From positions 801,526-865,525 of the forward strand of contig LNAC01000336.1 of NCBI GenBank assembly GCA_002007465.1: a stretch of 64,000 bases of DNA. The letters are read 5' to 3'. The position numbers and the translations under genes were made by a program. Positions within the stretch are counted from its first letter, which is position 1; the number at the start of each line of letters is the position of its first letter. The stretch is from Ailurus styani. Lineage: Eukaryota; Chordata; Mammalia; Carnivora; Ailuridae. Below the pieces are notes generated by a model. It saw only the letters and a program-made list of their open reading frames with translations, ran no database searches and was not told where the DNA came from. Of the stretch, positions 35,035 to 47,739 are shown one piece after another.

Positions 35035-35445
35035 AACTCTAATCTCCCCCAACATTACAAACTTAAATTCTATAGCCCAGATAAAATATCCCTTTCCTCA
35101 TTCTAAATTAGATTTACCTCTTACACATTTTCATAACCACTATGTTCTATACTTTACAGCATTTATCTCAAAGGAAGTTTGGGGTCTATTTTTTTAGTTA
35201 ATTAATATCTGTGCCTGCCAATGGCATGTAAATTTTATTGCAGCATTATTTATGATGAGAATAACAACATCCAGAATGTTCATCAGTAGGCAATTTTGTT
35301 TTTATATCCCCTACACTTAAGATTGGTGCATGGTACATGCTTATCAGTCAAGAGGAGATGGATTTCTATTGGGCCTGACAAAAATAGGAACCCAGATAAA
35401 CTGGACTAATATTCTTATACAATTTTTAATTTTATTTAATTTTAT
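35035..35445. other. Unassigned non-coding sequence
   Basis: No feature recognised in this interval between two reverse SINEs. Confidence 0.5.
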
Positions 35446-35613
35446 TTTTTAAAAGATTTTATTTGAGAGACAGTGAGAGCGCACAAGTGGGGCTAGGGGC
35501 AGAGGAAGAAGCAGGCTCCCCACTGAGCAGGGAGGCTGGTGCGAGGCTCGATCCGATCCAGGGACCCTGAGCTGAAGGCAGACACTTAACCAACTGAGCC
35601 ACCCATGTGCCCC
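35446..35613 (-). mobile_element. CAN-SINE, reverse orientation
   Basis: 'tttttaaaagattttatttgagaga' through the GA-rich region and 'gagccacccatgtgcccct'. It carries a small deletion in the body ('cagggaccctgagctgaaggcag' lacks the gatcatgacc part). The insertion site is AT-rich, so the target duplication is unclear. Confidence 0.92.
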
Positions 35614-38055
35614 TATAATTATATTTTAAAGATAAACTGCAAGGATATCTCTCAAATGGGTTTAGGAAAGGCAGCACTGATAGAATGAGGATACACCTCT
35701 CAAAGGGAGATTATGAAGGCTTACCTTTATCTTAGTTTAATGTTGGCATGTCTTTTTAAACATATTCTTATTCTCTGATAATAGTGAACAAAAAGTTATG
35801 ATTTTCTTTTTACATTTGGGCTAATTTTAATTTTTATTACACTAGAGATCTGAACTCCAGTGGTGCTTATTTATGCATTTTGGAGTACCCTACTTCTCTG
35901 GTGATGCTCTTCTAATGAAAAGTCTAATTTGAGCAAAACTTCATGCAACTGAAACTAGAAACCTTAGCTGCTATGAGATGATGACAAAAAGATGCCACGT
36001 GCAGGTAAAGCTGACAAACGCTTCAGAATGAAGTGAGGAGACAGGTGTCGTCAAGCTTTGTCATCTTCAGTTCCCAAGATATTTTACATTTTTCTAAACT
36101 TGACTGCCTGAGACATAAGTTAGGAACCAAATGATATCATTAAAATTCAGTCAGCATCCCAGGCTAGAATTTCACTCTGTGTTTAACTCAAATCCACGGT
36201 AAAACTTTTGGATGCTGTTTTTGCATAATTCTCAAATGTTCCTTATTGCTCTCAGAGTTGCGCCTTTCTGTCTTCTGCTTCCAAATCATGGCTAACAACA
36301 AAACAGGCAAAGAAAAATAAGAGAAATATGAATGTTTCTATGAGAACTAGTCAGTATAACTCACCATACCAGGTAATAGTATTCCTCTTATTACCTATAC
36401 CCTCCACTTCACCTTCCATAATTGGGATAATGAGTATAAAGGGACAGAGAGGCTGATAATGTAAATATTGGCCATGTAATATGAACAGAAGCTGACTTTA
36501 AAAAAAGAGAGAAGACATTATTTACACTTCCTGAAAACCCATCATAATCAATTTTACTCATTTCCAAGGTAACTAGCGGATCACAAGAAGGCAGGATTAG
36601 TTGAAGTCTCCCCCGCTGCCAACCCTTGCACCAATGCCTTCCACAGATCATTCTGCTATTTGTTCACTGAGAACTCCATGAGCCATTTACCCTCCCATAA
36701 GCAACCCATCATCTGGATTGAGGAATAGAATGATAAACTAATATGCACTGTGACAGGAAACCATGCTTTCTGACTTGCATCCAAGCACTCTACTTGTGCA
36801 CAACTATTTCAACGCTGAAAATTAATGATGCAAGAAAGAACTTGTGCAAATACTAGTAATAAAGCTCTGGCAGGGGTGGGGTGGGTATGCAGTCTTGTAT
36901 GCGAGAGTTTGAGTGTATGTGTGCACATGCATTTATGTGCATGAATTTGTGTATGTCTGTATAGGACGGACAGACAAAGCATTAGAGACCAGAATAACAT
37001 ATAGACAGGAAGTTACCTTCAATGGTGGAGACCTAATGCAATCATGTTTTCAAGCCAAGTCCTGTGTTTGGCACTTGGGAAACTTTTAAAATAAAATATG
37101 GTTGAAATGACCAACCATAGGTAATTTATGAGAGAACAGAGACATTGTTGGGTCAGTAATTTACCACGGAAAATTATATCTTAGCATGTTTTTGTTGTCC
37201 AATAAAAAGCACTTTAAAAGCTTAGTGATGAGCACTTTGAGTCTATAAACTGGGGGTTTTTTATGTTTAAGTTTCTTTGAAATTAGGGTCCAATAAAAGC
37301 TGTGTAAAATGAACATAATGTTTCAAGAAGAGTTGCAAAAAGTTATTTTAACGTAAAGCTGTCTGCATTTCAGTGAGGATTCCCTTGTAAAACAACCGAT
37401 AGCATTTTAAGGGAAGCTTTTATTACTAGGAGCCTCACAAATGAATACAAACAGGGTACTGCCCCTGAAGACTGTTATTTAAAAACCTGTCAAATGTTCT
37501 TTATTTCCATTTTCCCCATTGAGTGAGTTATTTCAGCACTAAGCAATTTGTGCATCATGTATATTAGTTTTCCAGGCTCAAAAGAGGTAATAATTTTCAG
37601 ATTTAAGCTCTTTTGAAGAGGTATACTTAATATGTCAGGTGTTAGGTAAATGAATGAACTTTATAAACTCTGGCTTATAATTATTAGAAAATGATCTTAG
37701 AATTAGTGAATCTTCAAGTTGGAAAATGGTCCATCATGATCATTTTCATTAGAGAAACAATTTATGCAAGTAAAATCTTAAACAGTAATGTAATACATAA
37801 GAAAATAAGTATTTAATTACCATAAATTAATTTTATGAGTATAAATAGTTATTACAAAACTAAATATAAAGAATGAGTATTTTATGGCCACAAAACTTTC
37901 AAAGTTACAGTTCTATACATGAAATATCTAGCTCAATATTTACTTCTGTAATTTGTCTAGGTCGAAATCCTGACATAACAAGTTATATTATAAATAATAA
38001 CACTTTATGATTATGAAATTTATGAATTTTTTCCAATGAATTTGCCTCAACATAA
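35614..38055. other. Unassigned, repeat-poor sequence
   Basis: About 2.4 kb. A degenerate TG-rich patch lies at 36895-36962. The blocks near 37400-37600 look like unique sequence of even composition (possible conserved non-coding DNA). Small ORFs are unconvincing. Confidence 0.5.
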
Positions 38056-38070
38056 AAAATAGAATTTTCT

Positions 38071-38280
38071 GGGGCACCTGGGTGGCTCAGATGGTTAAGC
38101 GTCTGCCTTCAGCTCAGGTCATGTTCTGCAGGTCCTGGGATCCAGCCCCACATTGACTCCCTGCTCCTGGGAAGTCTGCCTTTCCCTCCGCCTCTCCCCT
38201 CCACTTGTGCCCTCTCTCTCTCCCTCTAATGAATAATGAATAAATAAAACATTTTAAAAATATTTTTAAAAATTAAAAGA
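38071..38280 (+). mobile_element. CAN-SINE, older type
   Basis: 'ggggcacctgggtggctcagatggttaagcgtctgcc' is the atggttaagcgtctgcc variant, typical of a more widespread caniform subfamily. The tail is A-rich with a duplicated aataatgaa. The flanks aaaaatagaattttct and aaaatggaattgtcct are an imperfect target-site duplication. Confidence 0.93.
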
Positions 38281-38549
38281 AAAATGGAATTGTCCTTTAA
38301 TTTTGAACACTCATTTTTCGATTTTCAAATTTAAATTTTTTATTTTTAGTTTTTACATATTTGTTAATTTCTAATGAGATTGAGTAGTTTAGTCAGACAT
38401 TTAGGTAATATTCAATGTTTATAATAAATATTCAATGTTTAGCCAGAATATTCTTCTAACATATCTTATAAAGTTTTAAGGTTTGAAAATGTCAGATACA
38501 CAACAGGCTGTCAATATAGATTAAATTTTTTAAAAAGAATCATTATAGA

Positions 38550-38800
38550 GATAACATAGCATATTACACAGTTCAAAAAATAAAAATTTTATCATGTAAA
38601 GAGTCTCACCCAACCTTGGCACAAATCCTGACTCATCACAATATACTGTTGTCAAAAAGTGTATTGTTTATTATTCTATACACATGTGTAGATGTACTAT
38701 AATTTATTTAATCTGTTTCCTATTTATACTAGTTCTTCCCAGTTTTTTAAAATTATAATCAATATCCTTGTACATATACTTTGGAGTGCATGGGTAAGTG
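38550..38800 (-). mobile_element. Old LINE-1 (L1M-type) 3' region, antisense
   Basis: 'tgtagatgtactataatttatttaatctgtttcct' and 'aattataatcaatatccttgtacatatactttggagtgcatgggtaagtgtt' follow antisense old L1 (gtaccataatttatttaaccagtcccct ... caatgctgcaataaatatccttgtacata). Confidence 0.6.
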
Positions 38801-39349
38801 TTTTTTTGAAGTATGTTGTGCTACAATATCAACTCCTCAGTGATTTGACTAGTTTATTTCTCATCCAAAATGCCTGCTGCAGTTTCAAGGAATCTCCTAA
38901 GGAATGTTTCTCCACATGGTGACAGAGAGCTTCTGCTAATTTGAACTTTTGTTCTGTTATCTCAACCAGTGGCTAACTCCATGATCACCACAGCAAGAGA
39001 AGAAAGACTGAAGAATCCTAACGGTAACTAAATGCTTCTGTATGTAAATGATACTTACCACTTCTGCTCCCAACCCATTGGCCAGAATTAGTTGTAGGAG
39101 TCTAACTGCCAAGGGATGTAAAATGATAGTTCTCATTTGTCCAGAAGGAAAGAGGTGGATGTGTGGGGGCAGTAGAAGTCTCTACCACAGATAAATTCTA
39201 GAATTGATATTACTTTGTCAAAGTTCATCCCATATCCTCTTCAGTAAATTAAAAATGTAATATTTTGAAATGTCAGGTACCTCAGTGCCCATAACTATCA
39301 GATGTTCATCCAAAATTTCCAAGGAATAAATTTTATTTAGTGTTGCAGG
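38801..39349. other. Unassigned non-coding sequence
   Basis: No gene or named element seen. Confidence 0.5.
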
Positions 39350-39363
39350 TTGAGGTTAATTTA

Positions 39364-39549
39364 ATTTTATTTTTTAAAGATTTTATTTGAGAGACAGCAT
39401 GAGCAGGGAGGAGGGGTAGTGAGAGAAACAGACTCCCCGCTGAGCGGGAACCCCCCCCCCGCCCGATGGGGGACTCGATCCCAGGACCCTGGGATCATGA
39501 CCTGAGCCAAAGGCAGCCGCTTAAACGACGAAGCCACCCAGGAGCCCGA
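39364..39549 (-). mobile_element. CAN-SINE, reverse orientation
   Basis: It starts 'tttattttttaaagattttatttgagag', contains an internal run of ten or more C (about 39451-39460), and ends 'gccacccaggagccc'. Target-site duplication ttgaggttaattta (39350-39363) versus ttgaggctaattta (39550-39563), 13 of 14. Confidence 0.94.
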
Positions 39550-39563
39550 TTGAGGCTAATTTA

Positions 39564-41147
39564 AAATTTTAAAACAGGCTTACTTTAAGATACAGGACAT
39601 CTGAACCGTGATTCTTTATCTTACTCAACTATCATCAGGAAGTTAATGAATCATAATACACTTATGAAAAAGCTGGTTCCAGTTCACCAGTCGTTGCACC
39701 ACAATCACACCAAGACAAGAGGGCGAGACTAGAAGGCTCACCTGTGACCTTTCCCATGTTCAGTGTAAGTAAGCTGTCCATGTGGTCTGTTTTCTTCAGT
39801 TAGTGGGCCTGAGAAAGCGAAACCGACGAACAAAACAATAAATCAAACAGTCCCCCCCCCCCCAAAAAAAGACCAGCAGTGTGCTGAAAACTTGAACAAT
39901 GAAACATTTCCAAGAAACTTAACTCTACGTTCAGCACTAGTGGAAGTTTTATTCTATAAACTTCATAGAAACAAACGAAACTTGGCATCCAAACCAATTC
40001 GTCAGTCATTTCCTGTTTGTTAAATTTAGTATATACCATTTTTAAAGTGATCTTGTTAATTCCCTAAATTACTAGGAATATGTTAAAAACTGATTTTTCA
40101 ATAAGCATTTGTGTATAAACATATGAAGGAGGACTATTTGAAAACGTTACCTAAAGACTCAGAGAGATGTTCATTTCGTTAGAATGTAACATTGAAAGAT
40201 AGAGAATAAAAATCCAAGAGGCCAAATAGATTTTAAACAGCATAAAAAGCTGACATATTATCAATAGTTAAATTAAAACAAGCTCCAATTCATTTTCAAT
40301 ATGATTTTAGTAGATTTAATTATTCTTCCCAATTTGAAGTATTTTCCTTTGTCGTTCACAGTTCTTTATATGCCTCTTAACGTATCTGTTTTTCTTGAGA
40401 TATAAGACATATGTAACATAAGATCTATAAAATTAAGTCATGAGGCACTTATCTTGAGAACATTTTTCCAATTATTTTAAATACCACTTTCATAATTTAC
40501 TAAAATGTTGAACATTTTGTAATTTATAGATAGCACATTATGATTCCAGTATCACATGTTAAATATTAGGACATTCAAGTTTAATATATTTAGCATATAT
40601 ATTTTTAAATATATGTGGTAATATTCTTATTCAAAAAATTCCAGAAGTTGTATTATTTCCATGAAATTATTATTAAAATTTATATTATTTCCCATGAAAT
40701 TTCAGTTTATATTAACTTAAAAAAGCTTTTACTGACATTACTTAGATTAATTTTTAAATAATTTTATCTTTATAATATTCTGCATTACTATCTTAGAAAC
40801 AACAACTTTATTCAAATATTACTTATATTCCTGGATCTAGTACAATTTTCTTCATATATATAGAACAATTTAAGTAAAATTATGCCGTGAATATTATACA
40901 TCATTTATATAATTGTATGTATATATGCATTTATAATATGTAATTATATGTATATACAATTTTTATATATAATTGTATGCTATTCAAAAAAATATATATC
41001 ATATTGAAATAGCAAATTATCTATTTACATAATTTTTCCCATAGCTTATTATGGATAAATGAAAAACTAATGACTTTAATTTTTGCACATTTATTGACTA
41101 ATTGATTACTAAACATTTATATTATTTCAACTTTTTCAGTGGTCTTT
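39564..41147. other. Unassigned, very AT-rich sequence
   Basis: A homopolymer C12 followed by A7 lies at 39852-39870. From about 40500 the DNA is extremely AT-rich with many atatat runs (40845-41000). No gene. Confidence 0.55.
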
Positions 41148-41329
41148 CTTTTTTAAGATTTTATTTATTTGAGAGATGGCAAAAGCAGGGAGAGGGGCAG
41201 ACAGAGAGGGAAATGGAGAAGCAGACTGCTGGCTGAGCAGAGCCAGATACAGGGTTTAATCCTAAAATGCTGAGATCACAACCTGAGTTGCAGTCAGATG
41301 CTTAACTGATTGAGGTACCCAGGTGACCC
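41148..41329 (-). mobile_element. CAN-SINE, reverse orientation, diverged
   Basis: 'cttttttaagattttatttatttgagagatggc' to 'gaggtacccaggtgaccct'. Several substitutions in the head (ggtaccc for gccaccc) indicate an older copy. Flanks share tcagtg. Confidence 0.9.
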
Positions 41330-41379
41330 TCAGTGAGTTTTATTAAGGTTTTTAGGTAAACAATCATATCCGTCTAGAA

Positions 41380-42300
41380 TAATGATATTATCATCTTTTC
41401 CTTTTTTTATTTTTTATGTCTAATCACATTGCTCCTATCTTCCACTAGAATGCTGAATAGATGAAATATTTTTTTCTATGATTTTAGTGTTTCACCTGTT
41501 CACATGAATCTAATTATTGTTTGATTTATATATTTTATTCAGATTAAGAGGACATTCTTTTATTATATTTTGTATGGATAATAGATTTTATTAAATATTT
41601 TTCTAATATCTATTATCCTTATGACTTTTCTCTTCTGAAGTTTTAATATAATGAATTATATTTCCTAATATCCTAGTCTTTTATTTTTATAATAAGACTT
41701 AACTGATCTTATAACAGTATTCTGACTGACTATACTAATTTTTTAATGAAATTTGTATCTCAACATGCAATATTGGAATCAGATATATTTTAACTTGGTA
41801 GAATGAACATGCAGCTTTTTTTTTTCCCCTTCTCCAGGATTTTAAACAGTATAAGTAGTGAATAAATGATTTGGTCTTTAAAGAAGTTAAAAAAAAAATT
41901 TGCCTCCATACTAGGTAGTATTTTTTTTTTTTCCAATTACTTGGTCTATTCATTTTGGTTTTGGTAACTCATTCTTGAATCAATGTCAATCATTTATTTA
42001 TTTCCATACAATTCTCAATTATATCAATACTTCCAAATTTATTATATATATTCAAATGTGATAATCGCTTAAAAAATTTCTCTTTGCTGCATTAATATTC
42101 TATTAATTTTTTAATTTACTGTTGTGTTTTTCTCAATTAATAAATACATTGGCCATTTTTATATTTTCATCTGTCAATTCAAAAAACTAGCTCTTCAATT
42201 GAATTATGAAGTCTTTGCTGTCCAAAGGTTAATTATTAAGTACATAATAAGCAAATTACTTTATTAATAAACTTGCTTTTTAATTTATTAATTTATGTTT
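41380..42300 (-). mobile_element. Old LINE-1 ORF2 remnant, antisense
   Basis: Diverged but in the order of antisense ORF2: 'attaagaggacattcttttatta' (cf. gaggaaattcccttctatt), 'ttgtatctcaacatgcaatattggaatcag' (cf. ttggtatcagggtaatg region) and 'aaaaaactagctcttcaattga' (cf. aaaccaactcttagttt). No ORF remains. Edges are approximate. Confidence 0.5.
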
Positions 42301-42810
42301 CTAGGCCTTATAAGACAATGATCAGTGATCTCTTTGCATTGATGCACTCTGTAAATATATAGGTTTAAATATTCCTTCAAACCACAAAATCCAATCCTTC
42401 CCATTCACCATTTGATTTTCCATTGAACAAAATTGTTTCAGTATCTTAGTATACCATTTCAAATCTCCATTCTCCTTCTCAATGTAATGATTTTTTTTTA
42501 CCTAATTAAAGTGGATTTTTCATTATCTCAGAAATGAGAAGAAATAAAACAGTCTTCACAGCCTGTAATCCCATACTGGAGCCTTATATAAATATCACTA
42601 ACTTTTATGATCATTTTTTCTTAATTATTTTACTACAAACAGAGATTAAAAGGTGATTTTAGACATCTTACCTACTGTTTACAAGCTTTTGTTCAAAGTG
42701 CTATCCTTTTGGTATTTAAATGTTACAGACTTACACTTCCTGTGATTAATGTTTCTTTTTCTTTGTATATTTAAATATTTGTATACTTATATTCTTTGTA
42801 TATTTTATAT
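42301..42810. other. Unassigned, AT-rich sequence
   Basis: No feature recognised. Confidence 0.5.
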
Positions 42811-43001
42811 TCTTTAAAAAAGAATTTTATTTATTTGACAGAGAGAGAGAGAGAGAGAAAGCACAAGTAGGCAGAGTGGCAGGCAGAGGGAGAGGAAGAA
42901 GCAGGCTCTCTACTGAGAACCAATGTGGGGCTCGATCCCAGGACCCTGAGCTCATGAACTGTGCTGAAGTCAGCCACTTGATTGAGCCACCCAGGTGCCC
43001 C
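42811..43001 (-). mobile_element. CAN-SINE, reverse orientation
   Basis: 'tctttaaaaaagaattttatttatttgacagagagag' to 'gagccacccaggtgcccct'. It has a long (GA)n and a deletion around 'ctctactgagaacc'. Target-site duplication unclear because the flanks are TA-rich. Confidence 0.94.
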
Positions 43002-43261
43002 TGTAAATTTATTTTTATTTTCTTCTTAGATTTGAGCTTTTCATAGAACTTACTGTGTAAGTAAATGAATAATGAAGTATAGGATCAATCTGGCTTTGTT
43101 TGATCGCTTCATTCATACATGGTGTTTTTCTTTTTAATCAACTTCATTTAGACATAATTTACATAAAGTTAAAGGTACACATGTGAAAGGTACAAACACT
43201 GCATATCAAAACATTCCATATACAGCAAGAGAAATACTGAGTGGGACACGTTTAGTGATAA

Positions 43262-43520
43262 ATGCCTACTTTAAGAAGAAAGATCTCAACAGCAACCTAA
43301 CTTTACACCTCAAGGAACGAGAACAAATGAAAGAGAAGTGACAGAAAAGAGAAAAGCAAGAAAACCAAACTGAGCCTAAAATTAGCATAAGGAAGGAAAC
43401 ACTAAAGAGCAGAGTAGAAGTAAAGGAAATAGCGACTAGTAAACACAATAGGAAAGGTCCACAAACCAAGAGTTGGTTTTTTGAGGAGATAAGCAAAATT
43501 GACAAATCTTTACCTGGATT
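43262..43520 (+). mobile_element. LINE-1 ORF2 internal fragment, opposite strand, nested
   Basis: 'aaatgcctactttaagaagaaagatctcaacagcaacctaactttacacctcaaggaac', 'cctaaaattagcataaggaagga' and 'accaagagttggttttttgaggagataagcaaaattgac' match L1 ORF2 between the endonuclease and reverse transcriptase. It reads plus, against the surrounding minus-strand L1, and has no 3' end or poly(A). This suggests inversion during L1 insertion or a rearrangement rather than a simple insertion. Confidence 0.75.
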
Positions 43521-44303
43521 AAGTTTAATGAGCTTGTCAAATGTTTTATCACTCAGTAGCCACCACTCAACAAGATATACAACTTTTCTACATTTTCATC
43601 AACCAGAAAATTTCCAAAATGACTTTCGACCCAATTACCTCACTCATCCAAACTCAGTACTGGCTCTCGGTAACCACTGATCATTTTCTGTGACTATTTA
43701 TTAATTTAACCTGATCTAGAAAAATCAATATAAATAGAATCATATACTCATTTGTGACTGAATTATTTTTACTTATTTTAATGTTTTTGACTACCAACCA
43801 GGTTTCTCATGTATCTGTGGATTGTTATATTATGGAATAATATTCTATTGTCCAGCAATAGCACAATTAACTTGTCTATTTACCTATCAATGGACATTTG
43901 ACTTTTTTCTAGGTTTGGATGTTACGAATGAATTTACTATAAATACTCCCAAACAAGACTTTTTTGTAAAGAAATATTTTCACTTGGGGATAAATACCTA
44001 GGAGAAAAATTGCTGGCTTATATGCTAAATGCATGTTTAACTCTATCAAGAACTGTTTTTCTACACTGGTTAATTTTACAATTTTACAAACACAGCATAT
44101 AGGAGTTCTAGTTGCTCCAAACTCTCACCAATATTTATTGTCAAGCTTTTTCTTTTTTTTATGTTAGCCACTCTAATGGTATCTAGTAGTATCTCGTTAC
44201 ATTTGAATTTGTAATTACCAGATGAATAAAGATACTACATACCTTCTAATGACTTTCTTAGGTCTCCTTTTAACTATCTAATACTTTAGCCTATTTTTAT
44301 AAA

Positions 44304-44745
44304 GACTGTGTTTAAATTCAAGTTAGTTAACATATATTATTAGTTTCAGGGGCAGAATTCAGTGATTTATCACTTGCATATAACATTCAGTGCTCATTAC
44401 ATCAAGTGCCCTCCTCAATGTCCATCACCCAATTATCCTATTCCCCCACCTCCCTCCCCTCCAGCAAACTTCAGTTTATTCCCTACAGTAAAGAGTTTCT
44501 TATAGTTTGCTTCCCTCTGTTTTTGTCTTATTTTTCCTTCCCTTCCCTTATGTTCTTCTGTCTTGTTTCTTAAATTCCACATGAGTGAAATCATATGGTA
44601 TTTGTCTTTCTCTGCCTGACTTATTTCACTTAACATAATACACTCCAGTTCCATCCGTGTCATTGGAAATGGCAAGATTTCATGCTCTTTGATGGCTGAG
44701 TAATAAAATATTACTCTTCTTTATCCATCCATCAGCCCATTTTTA
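44304..44745 (-). mobile_element. Carnivore-type LINE-1 3' end, antisense, nested
   Basis: 'ttcaagttagttaacatatattattagtttcaggggcagaattcagtgattt' and 'ccctcctcaatgtccatcaccc', 'cacatgagtgaaatcatatggtatttgtctttctctg', 'atggctgagtaat' are the antisense 3' UTR and ORF2 end of carnivore L1. It is less diverged than its host L1, and the host sequence resumes on the other side (tagcctattttta before, cagcccattttta after). Confidence 0.85.
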
Positions 44746-45300
44746 AATTCATTGTTTTTTTAATTGAAGTCTAAAGGTTTATATATATGTTCAAGATGCA
44801 AATATTTTGACAAATATATAGTGTGAATATTTTCTTCCATCCTGTTACTTGATTTTATGTTTCATGATAATTCATTTTAAAGAGGAGATTTTTTTATTTT
44901 GGTGAATTTCAACTTAACTTTTTTGTGTTTTTTTTTCTTCCAGTATTCTTATATTTCGACTTTTATATTTAGGTCTAATACCCATTTTGAAATAATTTTT
45001 GTTTATAGTATGTGATATGATTCAATATTCACATTCTTAATATATTTAGTTATGCCAGTCCCACATCTTTTAAAAGAACGTATCATTTCTCCCATTGAAT
45101 TACCATATTGCCATGATTAAACAATTGAACATATACATGTGAATTATTTCTGGATTGTTATTTTGTTCCATTGACATAGATATATTTCTATACAAATATG
45201 ACTATTTTTAAATGTCTATAACTTTATAGTAGGTCATAAAATTTGTTATTATGTCCATTTACATTTATTATTATTTTAGTTAGAGCAAATTCCAGTTCTA

Positions 45301-46600
45301 AAACATCCATTTTCTTTTATTTATAATTTTATTTCCTCTGTTATGTTTCCTGTTTCCTCATCAAAATCATATTTTTCTTTAATTATGTGAGTGTATTTTA
45401 TAATATCTTCTTTAACATGTTTGCTAAATCTAGTATCTGGATTATTTTATTATTAGTTTTTATTAAGTGCCTTTTTTCCTGAACTATGGTTATCAGCTTC
45501 CAGGTTTTTTCTTATCTTGCAAGTTCTTTATCACATCCTGGACAGTGTAGATAGTATGTTGTAAAAATTTGAGATTCTGTTATCTTTCTCTGAAGTAGAA
45601 TTTTTTTTTTTTTTTTAGATTTTATTTATTTATTTCACAGAGGGAGAGAGATCACAAGGAGGCAGAGAGGCAGGCAGAGAGAGGGGGGGAAGCAGGCTCC
45701 CTGCTGAGCAGAGAGCCCGATGCGGGCCTCGATCCCAGGACCCTGAGATCATGACCTGGGCCGAAAGCAGAGGCTTTAACCCACTGAGCCACCCAGGCGC
45801 CCTGAAGTAGAATTTTGTAGTAGGCAGTACAATTACTGAGTGACCACCCTGTGCTACTGTAGGCTTGCGTTGTAAAGGCAGATCTCTGGAAAACCTAAAA
45901 TATTTTTTAAGCCCCTCCAACTAGATGGTATTCAAAAGTCTGTCTTCCTTGCCTATCTTGTAAGGATTTGATTTAGAGTAGGTCTAGAATAGGTCCTATT
46001 TTAGGGTGTGGTTGCTTCATACAGGAGAATTTTTTTCTGAAGTCTCGGTAGGTTATCTGAGTATTAATGAGGTCTAGGTATTTCTGCTACTCTTTGAAAA
46101 TGTAATAGTCCCTACCATCACTAGACCTCTGGGTATCTGTTCTGTTCTCAGCTTCATGACCCCTATTCTTGGTGACCTTCAAGTAGTCTTATTCTGTGCA
46201 TGTGCTTCCCAATCCTCAGCTGAAGATTCACTTGAGACCCAGACAGGTTTCTGGAAATTACCTTCCTTCCTCATTCCCCCTCTTTACTGCATTGCAGATA
46301 CAGACTTCCTTCAGCCTCCCTTCACACACGTCTGTGGCTCATCCTCTCAGCAGATCTGTTGGGTTTTGGGTTCTGATTGGATTCTACCCCATTATGCTGT
46401 AGTCAGTTATTTCTGCAAGCAAAGAACTGGAACATTTCAAAAGCTTATCTCTTGAGTTTCCCACCTCTCTAGACTTGTAATCTTGCTCTGCCTGTTGTCT
46501 GTGACATTGCCTTTTCTTCTCTGACTCCTGGTTTTCTAATCGAGAAAATCTAATCTTTGCAATGTAATTTTTGTTTTCCATGTTTATCAGGTGCTAAAGG
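45301..46600 (-). mobile_element. Possible further old LINE-1 DNA, antisense
   Basis: 'ttagtttttattaagtgccttttttcctgaactatggtt', 'cacatcctggacagtgtagatagtatgttgtaaaaatttgagattctgttat' resemble old-L1 antisense text (atcctggacattttgggtattatgttatgagactctggat). After the SINE, 'ggcagtacaattactgag' continues the likeness, then it fades. The 99-codon plus ORF at 46156-46455 is taken as chance. Confidence 0.35.
45605..45801 (-). mobile_element. CAN-SINE, reverse orientation, young
   Basis: T-run and 'agattttatttatttatttcacagaggg' to 'gagccacccaggcgcc'. A perfect 15-bp target-site duplication (ctgaagtagaatttt) is at 45590-45604 and 45802-45816. Near consensus ('cgaaagcagaggctttaacccactgagcc', the mustelid-like form). 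Confidence 0.97.
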
Positions 46601-47482
46601 GTTTGTAAAGAAACACTGGTATATTTTTATAATGATAAACCATTCAAAGATATATAATCATCTTATATAAACAAAAATAATACATTGCAATTTCCTCAAA
46701 TTTGTATCTAAAACTACTATTGAAGTGTAAGTTACATTTAGATTTATAAATCATTTCTGTTAGCAATATCTTTCAGTATTTCAGCCGAGTATTCAAAAAG
46801 CATTACATCTTAGAGGCTGAAGAATCTACTTCTCCAGCTATTTGATTGCCTTTAGAAGGGAATAGAAGACTCTCCTCATAATCATAACAATTCTGTCTCA
46901 TTTATCCAAGAGTATAATTATCAGAGGTAATTTTTCACCTGGATTCATTCCTAGTATTGGACTCACAATGAAGAAAACACTGTCTAAATTATTAAAATTA
47001 ATGAATTAACTAGGTCAAAAAGCACCTTATAAGGAAAGTTTTTTCTGTTTCTTTCTAGATTAAAAAGGTAAAATAAAAAGCCTTTTTATAATACCATTTT
47101 TCAATGAAAAAAATCTAATCAATTTTAAGTATATTTAAAATTGATCCACTCCTATATGTTAAAGTAAATACAAAATAGCAATAATCAAGTACTGCAAACA
47201 ATTGAAAGTGTATTGAATGTGAGAGAAAATATTAGTAATTTCTGAGCACATTCAGTAATTAAATTAAAAATAGGTTGGAAAGGAAAGGTTAAAATGGTTA
47301 TATTTCAATTTGGATAATAAAAAAGTGCTATAACACTCAAGAAAATTGGCAAATTGGCATTTTGGTCAATCTTCATATTTAATCTTTGGTTAATCATAAT
47401 ATTTAAGTAAAATATTACTCTTTTCTATGATTCAGTCCTAGATTTAACGATTTTATATATATATACACATATATATACACAT

Positions 47483-47514
<32 letters not shown>

Positions 47515-47735
47515 AAGAGTGTTAACTATACATTTATTCACTAGAAGACTGGGTAAAACAAATTGGATTACCTTGTCCTATATTCTAGTGTGAGCATACT
47601 ATCATACTATTTGAATGAAGTTGCCAAGGGTGGAAAACTGGGATGGCTTTCAAAAGATACTAAGTCTTAGAAGCCTACTCTCCCTTTACAAAATTTAAAG
47701 CCCTTTCTTATCTGTAATAGAAATCAGCAGTAATG
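46601..47735. other. Unassigned, AT-rich sequence
   Basis: No gene seen. It contains the TA-rich microsatellite at 47452-47512. Confidence 0.5.
47452..47512. repeat. (TA)n/(CATATA)n simple repeat
   Basis: About 60 bases of alternating TA with a few ca and gt interruptions. Likely polymorphic. Confidence 0.93.
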
Positions 47736-47739
47736 TTCA

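Larger units (their letters stand above)
43135..45300 (-). mobile_element. Old LINE-1 (L1M-type), antisense, with two insertions
   Basis: Read antisense: 3' UTR pieces at 43135-43260 ('gacataatttacataaagttaaagg') and 43521-44303 ('ggtaaccactgatcattttctgtg', 'aatattctattgtcc', 'ggataaatacctaggagaaaaattgctggc', 'ttagccactctaatggtatct'). It then continues at 44745-45300 as ORF2 ('cccatttttaaattcattgttttttaattg', 'attattcttccatcctgt'-like text, 'tggattgttattttgttccattgac'). The interruptions are 43262-43520 and about 44304-44745. Confidence 0.6.

Noticed and set aside
46156..46455. 99-codon plus-strand ORF rich in Ser, Pro and Cys
   Set aside because: It lies in probable antisense old L1 DNA, is overlapped by another frame (46196-46402), and shows no domain.
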